A stretch of 7,419 bases of DNA from Paracoccaceae bacterium (GTDB taxonomy: Bacteria > Pseudomonadota > Alphaproteobacteria > Rhodobacterales > Rhodobacteraceae), in NCBI GenBank assembly GCA_024304875.1, contig JAMWZF010000149.1:1-7419 (forward strand). The letters are read 5' to 3'. The notes below the pieces were generated by a model. It did not search any database and was not told where the DNA came from. It was given only the letters and a program-made list of their open reading frames with translations. Of this stretch, positions 1 to 6,044 are shown one piece after another. Within the stretch, counting starts at the first letter, position 1. Every line of letters starts with the position of its first letter. The translations under genes were made by a program, and so were the position numbers.

Positions 1-602
1 AGGTCCTCCCCATGCACTTCGCTGCCGATGCGGGGCGCGACGGGGCGGCCGGCGGCGAAGTCTTCGAAGAGGTCTGCCCATTTGTGTCGCCGGCCCGGGC
101 CCGCGGGCCCGTAGACTCCCGTGGCCCGAAGGCTCACGGCCCCCGGCCGGCCGGCGAGGGCCGCCTCGGCGTCGCGCTTGACCGCGCCGTAAAGAGTGTC
201 GGGTCCGGGGGGCATGTCCTCGGTCAGGAGGGTCCCCGCCGGGCGCGGCCCGTAGACCGCGCGGGACGACAGGAAGACGAGGCGGGGCACCTGCGCCGCG
301 GCGTCGAACAGACCGAGGCTCCCCTCGAGGTTCGCCGCGGCAAAACCCTTCGGGTCGTCCCCTTCGCCGCCGCGGTAGCGGCCGGGTTCGTGGGACAGGG
401 CGGCGTGGATCAGCCCGTCGATCCCCGCCAGATCGGGCGCGGGACCGGCAAGATCCCAGGAGGCGAAGCCGACGGGGGCGGAGAAGGCGTCGTCCGCCGG
501 CCGCCGGCGGCCGAGCAGCAGCACCTCGTCACCCGCCGCCAGCGCCTCTTCCACCAGGAACCGGCCGACCAGGCCGGTGCCGCCGGTGATTGCCAGTCTC
601 AT
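1..602 (-). CDS. NAD-dependent epimerase/dehydratase-like SDR protein, 3' end cut by window
   Basis: This is an extended short-chain dehydrogenase/reductase of the sugar-nucleotide epimerase/dehydratase type. About 200 residues are visible and the C-terminus lies beyond the left edge. My translation begins MRLAITGGTGLVGRFL, and the TGGTGLVG stretch (residues 6-13) is the glycine-rich NAD(P)-binding loop of the Rossmann fold. LVFLSSRAVYG (about 108-118) supplies the conserved serine region. LYGAVK (137-142) contains the catalytic YxxxK pair, Tyr138 and Lys142. A second VYGP occurs near residue 165, where substrate-domain residues usually lie. The ATG at 602-600 overlaps the TGA of the upstream glycosyltransferase (601-599) as ATGA, which implies translational coupling. 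Pairing with a glycosyltransferase suggests a role in making or modifying a sugar donor or glycan, but that is inference. The substrate cannot be read from the sequence. A reductase or dehydratase of the same fold is equally possible. Confidence 0.85.
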   Translation of the reverse strand, partial: MRLAITGGTGLVGRFLVEEALAAGDEVLLLGRRRPADDAFSAPVGFASWDLAGPAPDLAGIDGLIHAALSHEPGRYRGGEGDDPKGFAAANLEGSLGLFDAAAQVPRLVFLSSRAVYGPRPAGTLLTEDMPPGPDTLYGAVKRDAEAALAGRPGAVSLRATGVYGPAGPGRRHKWADLFEDFAAGRPVAPRIGSEVHGED

Positions 603-1438
603 GCCTCGTCCGGCCCGTCGTTCTCATCCTCGGCGCCGGGCCGGGGCAGGGTGGAGAGGTCCGGCATCTCGCCCCCTTCGGCGATCCGGTGCCACAGGTC
701 GATGACGGGGCGCAGAATCTCGGACTTGGGATGCGGGTCGGCCCAGGGTTTCTCGTACTGGTAGTGCACGATCCGGATCGACGGCCAGTGCCAGAGCCGG
801 GGCAGGTTGAACCAGACGTACTGCAGCATGTTGTAGTAGACCGGCAGCCCGTGCCAGTCGGGGAAGAACCGCTGCAGGAAGGTCTGGTCCGTCCGCCGCC
901 AGAAGGCCCCCGGCGTGTCGAGCCGGGTCAGCATCGTCTCGAAGGTGGCGAGGTCGGGCCGGGCGGTGAAGATGCCCGAGTTCATCCGGTGAAAGTCGCC
1001 CATCGTCTCGTAGACGTTGGGCGCGGCGCAGAACTCCGGGTAGCGGAACAGCCGGTCGCAGTTCTGCAGGGCGATGGCGTCGGCGTCGATGAAGGCGACG
1101 GCATCGTACCGGGCCAGCTCCCACAACCGCAGCTTGGTGAAGTTGTCGAGAGGGGTGTGCAGCGGCGGCTTGTCCCCCTTGTCGAAGGGCGCGACCTTGT
1201 GGAGCACGTCGCGGGCATGGGCCCGGTTGAAGGCGTCCGAGGTGGGCAGAAGGTCCACCTGCTGCAAGGTCCCGCCGAGCCGCTCGAGCTGCTCCAGCCT
1301 GTCGCCCGCCACCGCGACGGTGTGCATCACGACGATGTCGGCTTCTGTCCCGGTCAGACGCAGCGACCGGATCAGGGCGGCGGCCCCGGTGGCATAATCG
1401 TCGTTCGTCACCAGGGTGACATAGGCGGCACCGGGCAT
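599..1438 (-). CDS. Glycosyltransferase family 8-type (glycogenin-like) protein
   Basis: This 279-residue protein looks like a GT-A fold retaining glycosyltransferase related to family 8 (glycogenin/galactinol synthase type), which moves a sugar from a nucleotide-sugar donor. The N-terminus AYVTLVTNDDYATGAAALIRSL matches the opening strand and helix of that family. YDAVAFIDADAIAL (111-124) carries the metal-binding DxD motif as Asp118-Ala-Asp120. FHRMNSGIF (149-157) provides the MNSG segment, TDQ (183-185) the conserved DQ pair, and HYQYEKPW (225-232) the late H...KPW metal/phosphate-binding motif. There is no signal peptide or membrane segment, so it is probably cytoplasmic. The ATG at 1438-1436 is preceded by GAGG with 8-nt spacing. 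The downstream epimerase overlaps it by 4 bp, and dinB ends 191 bp upstream on the same strand. Donor and acceptor are unknown. The C-terminal tail (about 263-279) is acidic and likely flexible. Confidence 0.88.
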   Translation of the reverse strand: MPGAAYVTLVTNDDYATGAAALIRSLRLTGTEADIVVMHTVAVAGDRLEQLERLGGTLQQVDLLPTSDAFNRAHARDVLHKVAPFDKGDKPPLHTPLDNFTKLRLWELARYDAVAFIDADAIALQNCDRLFRYPEFCAAPNVYETMGDFHRMNSGIFTARPDLATFETMLTRLDTPGAFWRRTDQTFLQRFFPDWHGLPVYYNMLQYVWFNLPRLWHWPSIRIVHYQYEKPWADPHPKSEILRPVIDLWHRIAEGGEMPDLSTLPRPGAEDENDGPDEA

Positions 1439-1629
1439 CGCAGGATCCTCGTGGCTGTCGTCCGGCGCACCAGTGGCAGGTTCGGCCCGGGGGGGAAAGG
1501 GGGCTGGGCGCCGAGCCTGGCAGGTGGCGGTTCTCCTCGACCGGCGCGGCGCCGTCTGGCGCGTGTCGGATCTGCGTTTATCGGCCAGAATGAAGGAGGA
1601 GCGGAGCGCCGCGGGGTCAGGCCGGGGAT
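1439..1629. other. Intergenic region between dinB and the glycosyltransferase gene
   Basis: This 191-bp, very GC-rich spacer lies between two leftward genes. I see no convincing factor-independent terminator for dinB; the best hairpin is a 4-bp GCGG/CCGC stem without a T-run. No good promoter for the glycosyltransferase is visible on the minus strand either. The only clear signal is the GAGG ribosome-binding site just before the glycosyltransferase start (about 1447-1450). Whether the glycosyltransferase-epimerase pair is co-transcribed with dinB is undecided. Confidence 0.5.
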
Positions 1630-2901
1630 CTACTTGAGGGCCCGGCCCTTCACGATGGCATCCGCGCCGAACCTCTGGCGCAGTGCGTCCGCCGCGCGCT
1701 CCGCCCCTTCGCGCCGCCCGGCGCCCGGGTCCAGGAGGTCACCTTCCCGGTCGGCCAGATGCGCCGGCACGAGGTCGGAGAGGCCGACGCCGATCAGCCG
1801 GAACGGCCCGCTCCCCGCCTCGGGGTCGTAGAGGCCGCGGGCGGTCCGGTAGAGCGTGTCGGCCAGCTGCGTCGGCTGGGGCAGGGACAGGCGGCGGGTC
1901 AGGGTCTTGAACCTCGCCGTCTTGAGTTTCAGCGTCACGACGCGGCCGGCATACTCCTTGGCCTTGGCGCGGGCAGAGACCTTTTCCGACAGCCGCCAGA
2001 TGTGCCCGTCGAGGATGTCCCCGTCGCCGGTGTCCTCGAAGAAGGTGGTCTCGTTCGAGATCGACTTGACCGGCGAGCGGGCCGAGACGCGGCGGTGGTC
2101 CTCGCCCCGCGCCAGGTGCCAGAGCCGCTCGCCCATCGACCCGAACCGGGCGGCGAGGTCGCGCCTGTCCCAGCGTTCGAGGTCGGAAAAGGTGCGGATC
2201 CCGGCCTTTTCCAGGCTCTCCTGCGCCGCGGGACCGATCCCCCAGATCAGGCGGACAGGCCGGGGGCGCAGGAAGTCGGTCGTCTCGGCCGCGCCGATGA
2301 TGGAAAAGCCGCGGGGCTTGTCGAGGTCGCTCGCGACCTTGGCGAGGAACTTGTTGTGGCTGAGGCCGATGGAGCCGGTGATCCCGATCTCGTCCTTCAT
2401 CCGCCGGGCCAGCCGGGCCAGCATCACCGCGGGCGGGTGCCCGTGCAGGCGGGCGGTGCCGGTCAGATCCATGAAGGCCTCGTCCAGCGACAGCGGCTCG
2501 ACCACCGGGGTCAGCTCGTCCATCAGGGCGCGGACCTGTTTCGACACCTCGACATAGCGGTCCATCCGGCCGCGCACGACGATCGCCTCGGGGCAGAGCT
2601 TGAGCGCCTGGAACATCGGCATGGCCGAGCGGACGCCCTTGATCCGGGCGATGTAGCAGGCGGTCGAGACGACACCCCGCCGCCCGCCGCCGATGATGAC
2701 GGGCTTGCCCTCCAGCTCGGGATTGTCGCGCTTCTCGACCGAGGCATAGAAGGCGTCGCAATCCATGTGCGCGATGGAGAGGTCCCAGAGCTCGGGGTGC
2801 GTCACCACCCGGGGCGACCGGCAGGCCGGGCACCGCCCGGCGGGGGCGGTGTCGAAGCGGGACAGGCAATCGCGGCAGAGGGCGGGCATGGGGCGCAGCA
2901 T
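1630..2901 (-). CDS. dinB: DNA polymerase IV (Y-family, DinB) with N-terminal four-cysteine zinc-ribbon-like segment
   Basis: This error-prone Y-family DNA polymerase performs translesion synthesis past damaged bases. It has 423 residues against about 350 for the E. coli protein. Most of the excess is an N-terminal extension of about 40 residues containing CRDC (C9, C12) and CPAC (C24, C27), a plausible zinc ribbon. The palm begins with AHMDCDAFYASVE: Asp47 is a catalytic metal ligand and Tyr52 sits at the steric-gate position that excludes ribonucleotides. SLDEAF (138-143) gives the other catalytic acids, Asp140 and Glu141. LIWGIGPAAQESLEKAGI (218-235) is the helix-hairpin-helix thumb region. 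KSISNETTFFED (279-290) opens the little-finger domain. The E. coli-type terminal clamp-binding motif is absent; REGDLLDP (385-392) may be a degenerate internal version. ATG at 2901 is used here, but Met5 (ATG at 2889) is also possible and neither has a strong Shine-Dalgarno sequence. No GTTC-N7-GTTC LexA box is visible upstream. Confidence 0.97.
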   Translation of the reverse strand: MLRPMPALCRDCLSRFDTAPAGRCPACRSPRVVTHPELWDLSIAHMDCDAFYASVEKRDNPELEGKPVIIGGGRRGVVSTACYIARIKGVRSAMPMFQALKLCPEAIVVRGRMDRYVEVSKQVRALMDELTPVVEPLSLDEAFMDLTGTARLHGHPPAVMLARLARRMKDEIGITGSIGLSHNKFLAKVASDLDKPRGFSIIGAAETTDFLRPRPVRLIWGIGPAAQESLEKAGIRTFSDLERWDRRDLAARFGSMGERLWHLARGEDHRRVSARSPVKSISNETTFFEDTGDGDILDGHIWRLSEKVSARAKAKEYAGRVVTLKLKTARFKTLTRRLSLPQPTQLADTLYRTARGLYDPEAGSGPFRLIGVGLSDLVPAHLADREGDLLDPGAGRREGAERAADALRQRFGADAIVKGRALK

Positions 2902-3084
2902 AGCAGGGACCCGGGCCGGGGGCAGCGCGAATTAACCTTTTGTTTACTGAATCTTACCCGCGGATAAGGTCGGCCCGAAAAGGCCGGGTAAGGGTGAGCT
3001 GCCGGCCCCGGACGCCGCTGCGATCCGTCTTTCTCCGAATCGGCCGCGGGTCTAGCCTCCGCGCAGATCATCAGGGAGGGCGCC
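2902..3084. promoter_or_regulatory. Divergent intergenic region, dinB / propeller gene
   Basis: These 183 bp separate divergent genes and should hold both promoters. The segment 2930-2970 is much more AT-rich than its surroundings. A weak rightward promoter can be proposed: TTGTTT (2940-2945), a 17-bp spacer, then GATAAG (2963-2968). Just past it is an inverted repeat, CGGCC (2971-2975) and GGCCG (2982-2986) around CGAAAA, nested in TTACCC (2954-2959) and GGGTAA (2986-2991). It could be an operator or an early-transcript hairpin. Two GAATC sites (2949-2953 and 3037-3041) match the GANTC target of CcrM-type methylation. GGGAGG at about 3073-3078 is a good ribosome-binding site for the rightward gene. 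No LexA-type direct repeat is present. The promoter placement is inference. Confidence 0.4.
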
Positions 3085-4224
3085 ATGGCCCAATCGCTAC
3101 TCGTCGGCACCACCAAGGGACTGTTCATCGTCGATGCGGACAGCGGCGACGTGACCGGCCCGCATTGCAGCGGCTGGGGGATCAACCATGTCGCCTCGGA
3201 CCCTGCGACCGGAACGATCTGGGCCGGCGGCGGGGGCGACTTCTTCGGCGGCGGCGTGTTCCGCTCCACCGACCGCGGACAAAGCTGGCAGCTGACGCGC
3301 CTCAGCACCGGCCAGATCGACCAGTGGATCGAGGGGGAGCCCGAGGCGAAGGCCTGGTTTCCGCAGATCGACTTCGACACACCCCCGCCCTTCGCCGGCA
3401 AATGCGGCGCGGTCTGGTCGCTGAACTACGCCCACGGGGCGCTCCATGCCGGGACCAAGGGGGCCCTGCTGCTCAAGAGTACGGACGGCGGCATGACCTT
3501 CGAGGACGTAGACGCGGTCACCAACTACCCCGGCCGCGAGGAGTGGCAACCCGGCGGCGCGGGTCTCGTCCTGCATACGCTGGTCAGCGACCCGGCCGAT
3601 GCGGGCAAGCTCTGGTTCGGGGTTTCCGCCGCGGGGATCTACGCCACCGAGGACGGCGGCGAGAGCTTCGAGAAGCGCGTGCGCACCTCGAACGCGGAGG
3701 CGGCAGAGGATCACGGCGACCACGAGGGTCACGACCACCCCACCGGCGAGATCGGCTATTGCGTCCACAACTTCGTCCGCTCAACCGGCGGGACGGGAGA
3801 CCTTCTGTATCAGCAGAACCACCACGGCGTCTGGAAGTCCTCGGACGGGGGACGCAGCTGGGACGACATCTCGGCCGGCCTGCCCTCGACCTTCGGATTT
3901 CCGATCGGGGTGGACCCGGATGATCCGCAAACCATCTGGTGTGTTCCGCTCGAGGAACAGGACCGCATCCCGCTCGGCGGGTCCGCGGCGGTCTGGAAGT
4001 CATCCGACGGCGGTGGGACCTGGGTGCGCATGGAGGCGGGTTTGCCGCAGAAAAACTGCTATTTCACCGTCCTGCGCCAGGCGATGGCGACGGCGCCGGG
4101 GGGCGTCTGGTTCGGCACCAACTCGGGCAGCGTCTTCGGCAGCCGGGACGGCGGCGAGAGCTGGGACGAGATCGCGCGCCATCTGCCGACGGTGCTCTGC
4201 GTCGAGGCGGCGGCTTTTGTCTGA
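3085..4224 (+). CDS. BNR/Asp-box beta-propeller protein (sialidase-like fold, function unknown)
   Basis: This 379-residue protein is built from Asp-box (BNR) repeats of the form S-x-D-x-G-x-[ST]-[WF]. Six copies can be read: STDRGQSW (61-68), STDGGMTF (132-139), TEDGGESF (188-195), SSDGGRSW (252-259), SSDGGGTW (306-313) and SRDGGESW (353-360). Such repeats fold into beta-propellers like those of sialidases and the Vps10/photosystem-assembly (Ycf48) families. Asp-boxes are structural turns and do not prove sialidase activity. No sialidase FRIP motif or arginine triad was recognised. There is no signal peptide, so the protein appears cytoplasmic, unlike many secreted sialidases. A histidine/acid-rich stretch at 207-218 (with H210, H213, H216, H218) interrupts the repeats and might bind metal. 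ATG 3085 follows GGGAGG with about 6-nt spacing. The stop overlaps the Nudix gene, suggesting joint translation. Databases are likely to label it exo-alpha-sialidase or WD40/YVTN/BNR-like; the function is unknown. Confidence 0.85.
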   Translation: MAQSLLVGTTKGLFIVDADSGDVTGPHCSGWGINHVASDPATGTIWAGGGGDFFGGGVFRSTDRGQSWQLTRLSTGQIDQWIEGEPEAKAWFPQIDFDTPPPFAGKCGAVWSLNYAHGALHAGTKGALLLKSTDGGMTFEDVDAVTNYPGREEWQPGGAGLVLHTLVSDPADAGKLWFGVSAAGIYATEDGGESFEKRVRTSNAEAAEDHGDHEGHDHPTGEIGYCVHNFVRSTGGTGDLLYQQNHHGVWKSSDGGRSWDDISAGLPSTFGFPIGVDPDDPQTIWCVPLEEQDRIPLGGSAAVWKSSDGGGTWVRMEAGLPQKNCYFTVLRQAMATAPGGVWFGTNSGSVFGSRDGGESWDEIARHLPTVLCVEAAAFV

Positions 4225-4642
4225 CTTCAACGGCGCCAAGGCCGCGGTTTTCGTGGGCGAGCAGTTGCTGGTCTACCGCCGGGACGTGAAGCCGGACCTG
4301 GCCTATCCCGGCCTCTGGGACTTTCCCGGCGGTGGGCGCGAGGGGCGGGAGACACCGGAAGAGACGCTGTTCCGCGAACTCGAGGAGGAGTTCGGCCTCA
4401 AGGTGGGCGAGGAGGCGATCCGCTGGAAGCGGGTCTTTCCGGCCCTCGACCAGCCGGACGTGAAGCTCTGGTTCTTCGTCCTCGCCCTGCCCGAGGAGGC
4501 GGCCGAGGACATCGTCTTCGGCGACGAGGGGACCGAATGGCGGCTGATGGACTGGGACGACTTCCGGGACCGGCCCGACGTGGTGCCGGTTTTCGGCCCC
4601 CGGATGGACCGCTGGCAGGAGGAGACCGGCGGCACCCTCTGA
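4217..4642 (+). CDS. Nudix hydrolase (MutT-like), probable TTG start
   Basis: This 141-residue protein is of usual length for a single-domain Nudix pyrophosphohydrolase, which cleaves nucleoside diphosphates linked to another moiety. The complete Nudix box G-x5-E-x7-R-E-U-x-E-E-x-G-U spans residues 39-61, from G39 through E45 and R53-E54 to E57-E58, G60 and L61. The conserved LWDFPGG (33-39) precedes it. The frame is open far upstream, but that part overlaps the propeller gene in another frame and looks non-coding. No ATG or GTG lies between the likely beginning and the conserved fold, so the TTG at 4217-4219 is the best start, giving MSDFNGAKAAVFVGEQ. GAGG at 4204-4207 is a usable ribosome-binding site. 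The gene begins inside the end of the propeller gene (TGA at 4222-4224), an 8-bp overlap. The substrate is not evident: oxidised dNTP clean-up, ADP-ribose or another dinucleotide are all possible. Confidence 0.88.
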   Translation: MSDFNGAKAAVFVGEQLLVYRRDVKPDLAYPGLWDFPGGGREGRETPEETLFRELEEEFGLKVGEEAIRWKRVFPALDQPDVKLWFFVLALPEEAAEDIVFGDEGTEWRLMDWDDFRDRPDVVPVFGPRMDRWQEETGGTL

Positions 4643-4747
4643 CCCACCCCAAAGGATTGTGGCCGGCCCATTCGATTTCACTTCATTTTGCGTCCCTCTG
4701 GCGGTACTCTGCCGCGCAAAAGCGGTCGGACAGGCGGGCGGGGGCAC
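4643..4747 (+). promoter_or_regulatory. Intergenic region with weak candidate promoter for stomatin-NfeD operon
   Basis: This 105-bp gap lies between the Nudix and stomatin genes. No terminator hairpin with a T-run is visible. A weak promoter can be drawn as TTCATT (4682-4687), a 17-bp spacer and TACTCT (4705-4710), placing transcription start about 30 nt before the stomatin ATG. Each hexamer matches only three of six consensus positions, so this is tentative. GGCCGGCC (4661-4668) is a perfect 8-bp palindrome of unknown meaning. Read-through from the Nudix gene is also possible. Confidence 0.3.
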
Positions 4748-5647
4748 ATGGATATCGAGCAGGTCATTCTGAACCTTGTGGGCGAGAACCTGTTTCTCAT
4801 TCTCCTCGCCCTCTTCATCATCTTCTGCATCTTCGCGGGCGTCCGGATCGTCCCGCAGTCCGAGAAGCATGTGGTCGAACGCTTCGGCCGGCTGAAGTCG
4901 GTGCTCGGGCCGGGGATCAACTTCATCATCCCCTTTCTCGACCGTGTGGCGCACAAGATCTCGATCCTCGAGCGCCAGCTGCCGACGATGACGCAGGACG
5001 CGATCACCTCGGACAACGTGCTGGTGCAGGTCGATACCTCGGTCTTCTACCGGATCATCGAGCCGGAGAAGACGGTCTACCGGATCCGCGACGTGGACGG
5101 CGCCATCGCCACCACCGTGGCCGGGATCGTCCGGAGCGAGATCGGGCGGATGGAGCTGGACCAGGTGCAGTCGAACCGCTCGCAGCTGATTCACGCCGTC
5201 AAGGAGCAACTGGGCGCGCAGGTCGACGACTGGGGGATCGAGGTGACCCGGGCCGAGATCCTGGACGTGAACCTCGACCAGGCGACCCGTGACGCGATGC
5301 TTCAGCAGCTGAACGCCGAGCGGGAGCGCCGGGCGCAGGTCACCCGCGCCGAGGGTCAGAAGCGGGCGGTGGAACTGCAGGCCGACGCCGATCTCTACGC
5401 CGCCGAGCAGGAGGCCAAGGCCCGCCGGATCCTCGCCGAGGCCGAAGCCTTCGCCACCTCGACCATCGCCGACGCCATCGCCGCCAACGGGTTGCCCGCG
5501 GCGCAGTACCAGGTCGCGCTGAAGCAGGTCGAGGCGCTGAACAAGCTGGGGTCCGGCCCCGGGTCGAATACCGTCGTGGTGCCGGCCAACGCGCTCGAGG
5601 CCTTCGGCGACGCCTTCAAGATGCTGACGGGGGGGCGGTCCGCATGA
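4748..5647 (+). CDS. SPFH/Band 7 stomatin-like membrane protein (QmcA-type)
   Basis: This 299-residue member of the stomatin/prohibitin/flotillin family resembles E. coli QmcA (YbbK). One hydrophobic segment (about 13-35, LFLILLALFIIFCIFAGV) anchors it in the inner membrane. It is followed by VPQSEKHVVERFGR (35-48) and GPGINFIIPFLDRV (54-67), typical of the start of the SPFH domain, which extends to about 190. A charged Ala/Glu/Arg-rich stretch (about 185-245) should form the coiled coil used for oligomerisation. NTVVVPANALEAFGDAF (274-290) resembles the conserved C-terminus of bacterial paralogues. Proteins of this type form large ring or cage assemblies and are linked to membrane microdomains and control of FtsH-type proteolysis; that role is inferred here from family. 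ATG 4748 is chosen because it precedes the membrane segment directly; an in-frame TTG at 4688 adds 20 non-typical residues. The stop overlaps the NfeD-like gene as ATGA, the usual partnership. Confidence 0.93.
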   Translation: MDIEQVILNLVGENLFLILLALFIIFCIFAGVRIVPQSEKHVVERFGRLKSVLGPGINFIIPFLDRVAHKISILERQLPTMTQDAITSDNVLVQVDTSVFYRIIEPEKTVYRIRDVDGAIATTVAGIVRSEIGRMELDQVQSNRSQLIHAVKEQLGAQVDDWGIEVTRAEILDVNLDQATRDAMLQQLNAERERRAQVTRAEGQKRAVELQADADLYAAEQEAKARRILAEAEAFATSTIADAIAANGLPAAQYQVALKQVEALNKLGSGPGSNTVVVPANALEAFGDAFKMLTGGRSA

Positions 5648-5913
5648 TCCACGCGTGGTGGGTCTGGATCTGCGCCGGGCTGGTGCTGGGCATCCTCGAG
5701 GTGCTGGCGCCGGCCTACATCTTCCTCGGCTTCGCCGTCGGGGCGGTGGCGATCGGCCTCTGCCTCGCCCTCGGCTGGCTCACTGGCCTCGGCCTTCCGG
5801 CGCTGCTGGTGGTCTTCGCCCTGATCTCGCTCGCCGCCTTCATCGCCCTGCGCGCGGCGCTGGGGGTGCGGCACGGGCAGGTCAAGGTCTGGGACCGGGA
5901 CATCAACGACTGA
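5644..5913 (+). CDS. Short NfeD-family membrane protein, transmembrane part only
   Basis: This 89-residue protein follows the stomatin gene with an ATGA overlap (5644-5647), the standard arrangement for NfeD partners of SPFH proteins. Three hydrophobic segments are visible at about residues 5-23, 25-47 and 51-73, with GILEVLAPAYIFLGFAVGA (16-34) typical of the NfeD membrane domain. The polar tail VRHGQVKVWDRDIND ends the protein where longer homologues such as E. coli YbbJ (about 150 residues) continue into a soluble OB-fold domain. The OB domain is therefore missing. Downstream sequence shows no continuation in any frame and runs straight into a terminator, so this looks like a short natural form, not a recent frameshift. 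It probably helps assemble or tether the stomatin-like oligomer in the inner membrane; this is family-based inference. Confidence 0.82.
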   Translation: MIHAWWVWICAGLVLGILEVLAPAYIFLGFAVGAVAIGLCLALGWLTGLGLPALLVVFALISLAAFIALRAALGVRHGQVKVWDRDIND

Positions 5914-5934
5914 GCGGCCAGCCAGTCGTCGTCC

Positions 5935-5972
5935 AAAAAAAAGGCCCGGTGTACCGCGAGGGTCACCGGGCC
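5935..5972 (-). terminator. Factor-independent terminator for the 70-aa leftward gene
   Basis: GGCCCGGTG (5943-5951) and CACCGGGCC (5964-5972) form a perfect 9-bp GC-rich stem. Three more pairs (ACC/GGT) follow inside after a one-base bulge, closing on loop GCGAG. On the minus strand the hairpin is followed directly by eight T residues (A-run at 5935-5942 on the plus strand), the classical terminator form. On the plus strand no T-run follows, so it should act mainly on leftward transcription from the 70-aa gene. The NfeD gene ends 21 bp before it. Confidence 0.85.
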
Positions 5973-5979
5973 AGTCAAA

Positions 5980-6029
5980 GTCAGGTCGATGAGGCAGTCA
6001 TCCCGGGACAGGGGGGATTTGGACCTGAC
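5980..6029. repeat. 8-bp inverted repeat with nested small hairpin
   Basis: GTCAGGTC (5980-5987) and GACCTGAC (6022-6029) are perfect inverted copies 34 bp apart. Directly inside the left arm, GATGA (5988-5992) and TCATC (5998-6002) pair around GGCAG. AGGCAGTC occurs twice in direct orientation (5992-5999 and 6030-6037). In the leftward transcript this lies in the 3' untranslated region between the 70-aa gene stop and its terminator. It could be an RNA processing or protection structure, or an operator. It could also be chance. Confidence 0.55.
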
Positions 6030-6044
6030 AGGCAGTCGAATTCC

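Noticed and set aside
590..1831. Long rightward open frame of over 400 codons
   Set aside because: It lies antisense to the glycosyltransferase and dinB, has low-complexity Gly/Arg/Pro/Val-rich content, and shows no motif. It is a by-product of high GC third positions in the real genes.
1759..2967. Long rightward open frame opposite dinB
   Set aside because: Antisense to a certain gene with all catalytic motifs; the translation shows biased composition and no recognisable domain.
3599..4216. Upstream in-frame extension of the Nudix frame
   Set aside because: The translation is Arg/Ser-rich frame-shadow of the propeller gene and does not resemble a Nudix N-terminal domain; a fusion protein is not supported.
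3085..4224. True exo-alpha-sialidase
   Set aside because: Asp-boxes are present, but I saw no FRIP motif, no arginine triad and no secretion signal, so an enzymatic call is not justified.
4064..5209. Long leftward open frame across the Nudix and stomatin genes
   Set aside because: It spans two well-supported genes and an intergenic gap on the other strand, and its composition is His/Arg/Pro-rich without motifs.
5943..5972. Terminator for the stomatin-NfeD operon on the plus strand
   Set aside because: The hairpin could form in that transcript, but no T-run follows it on the plus strand; the poly-A lies before it. It is best read as a leftward terminator.
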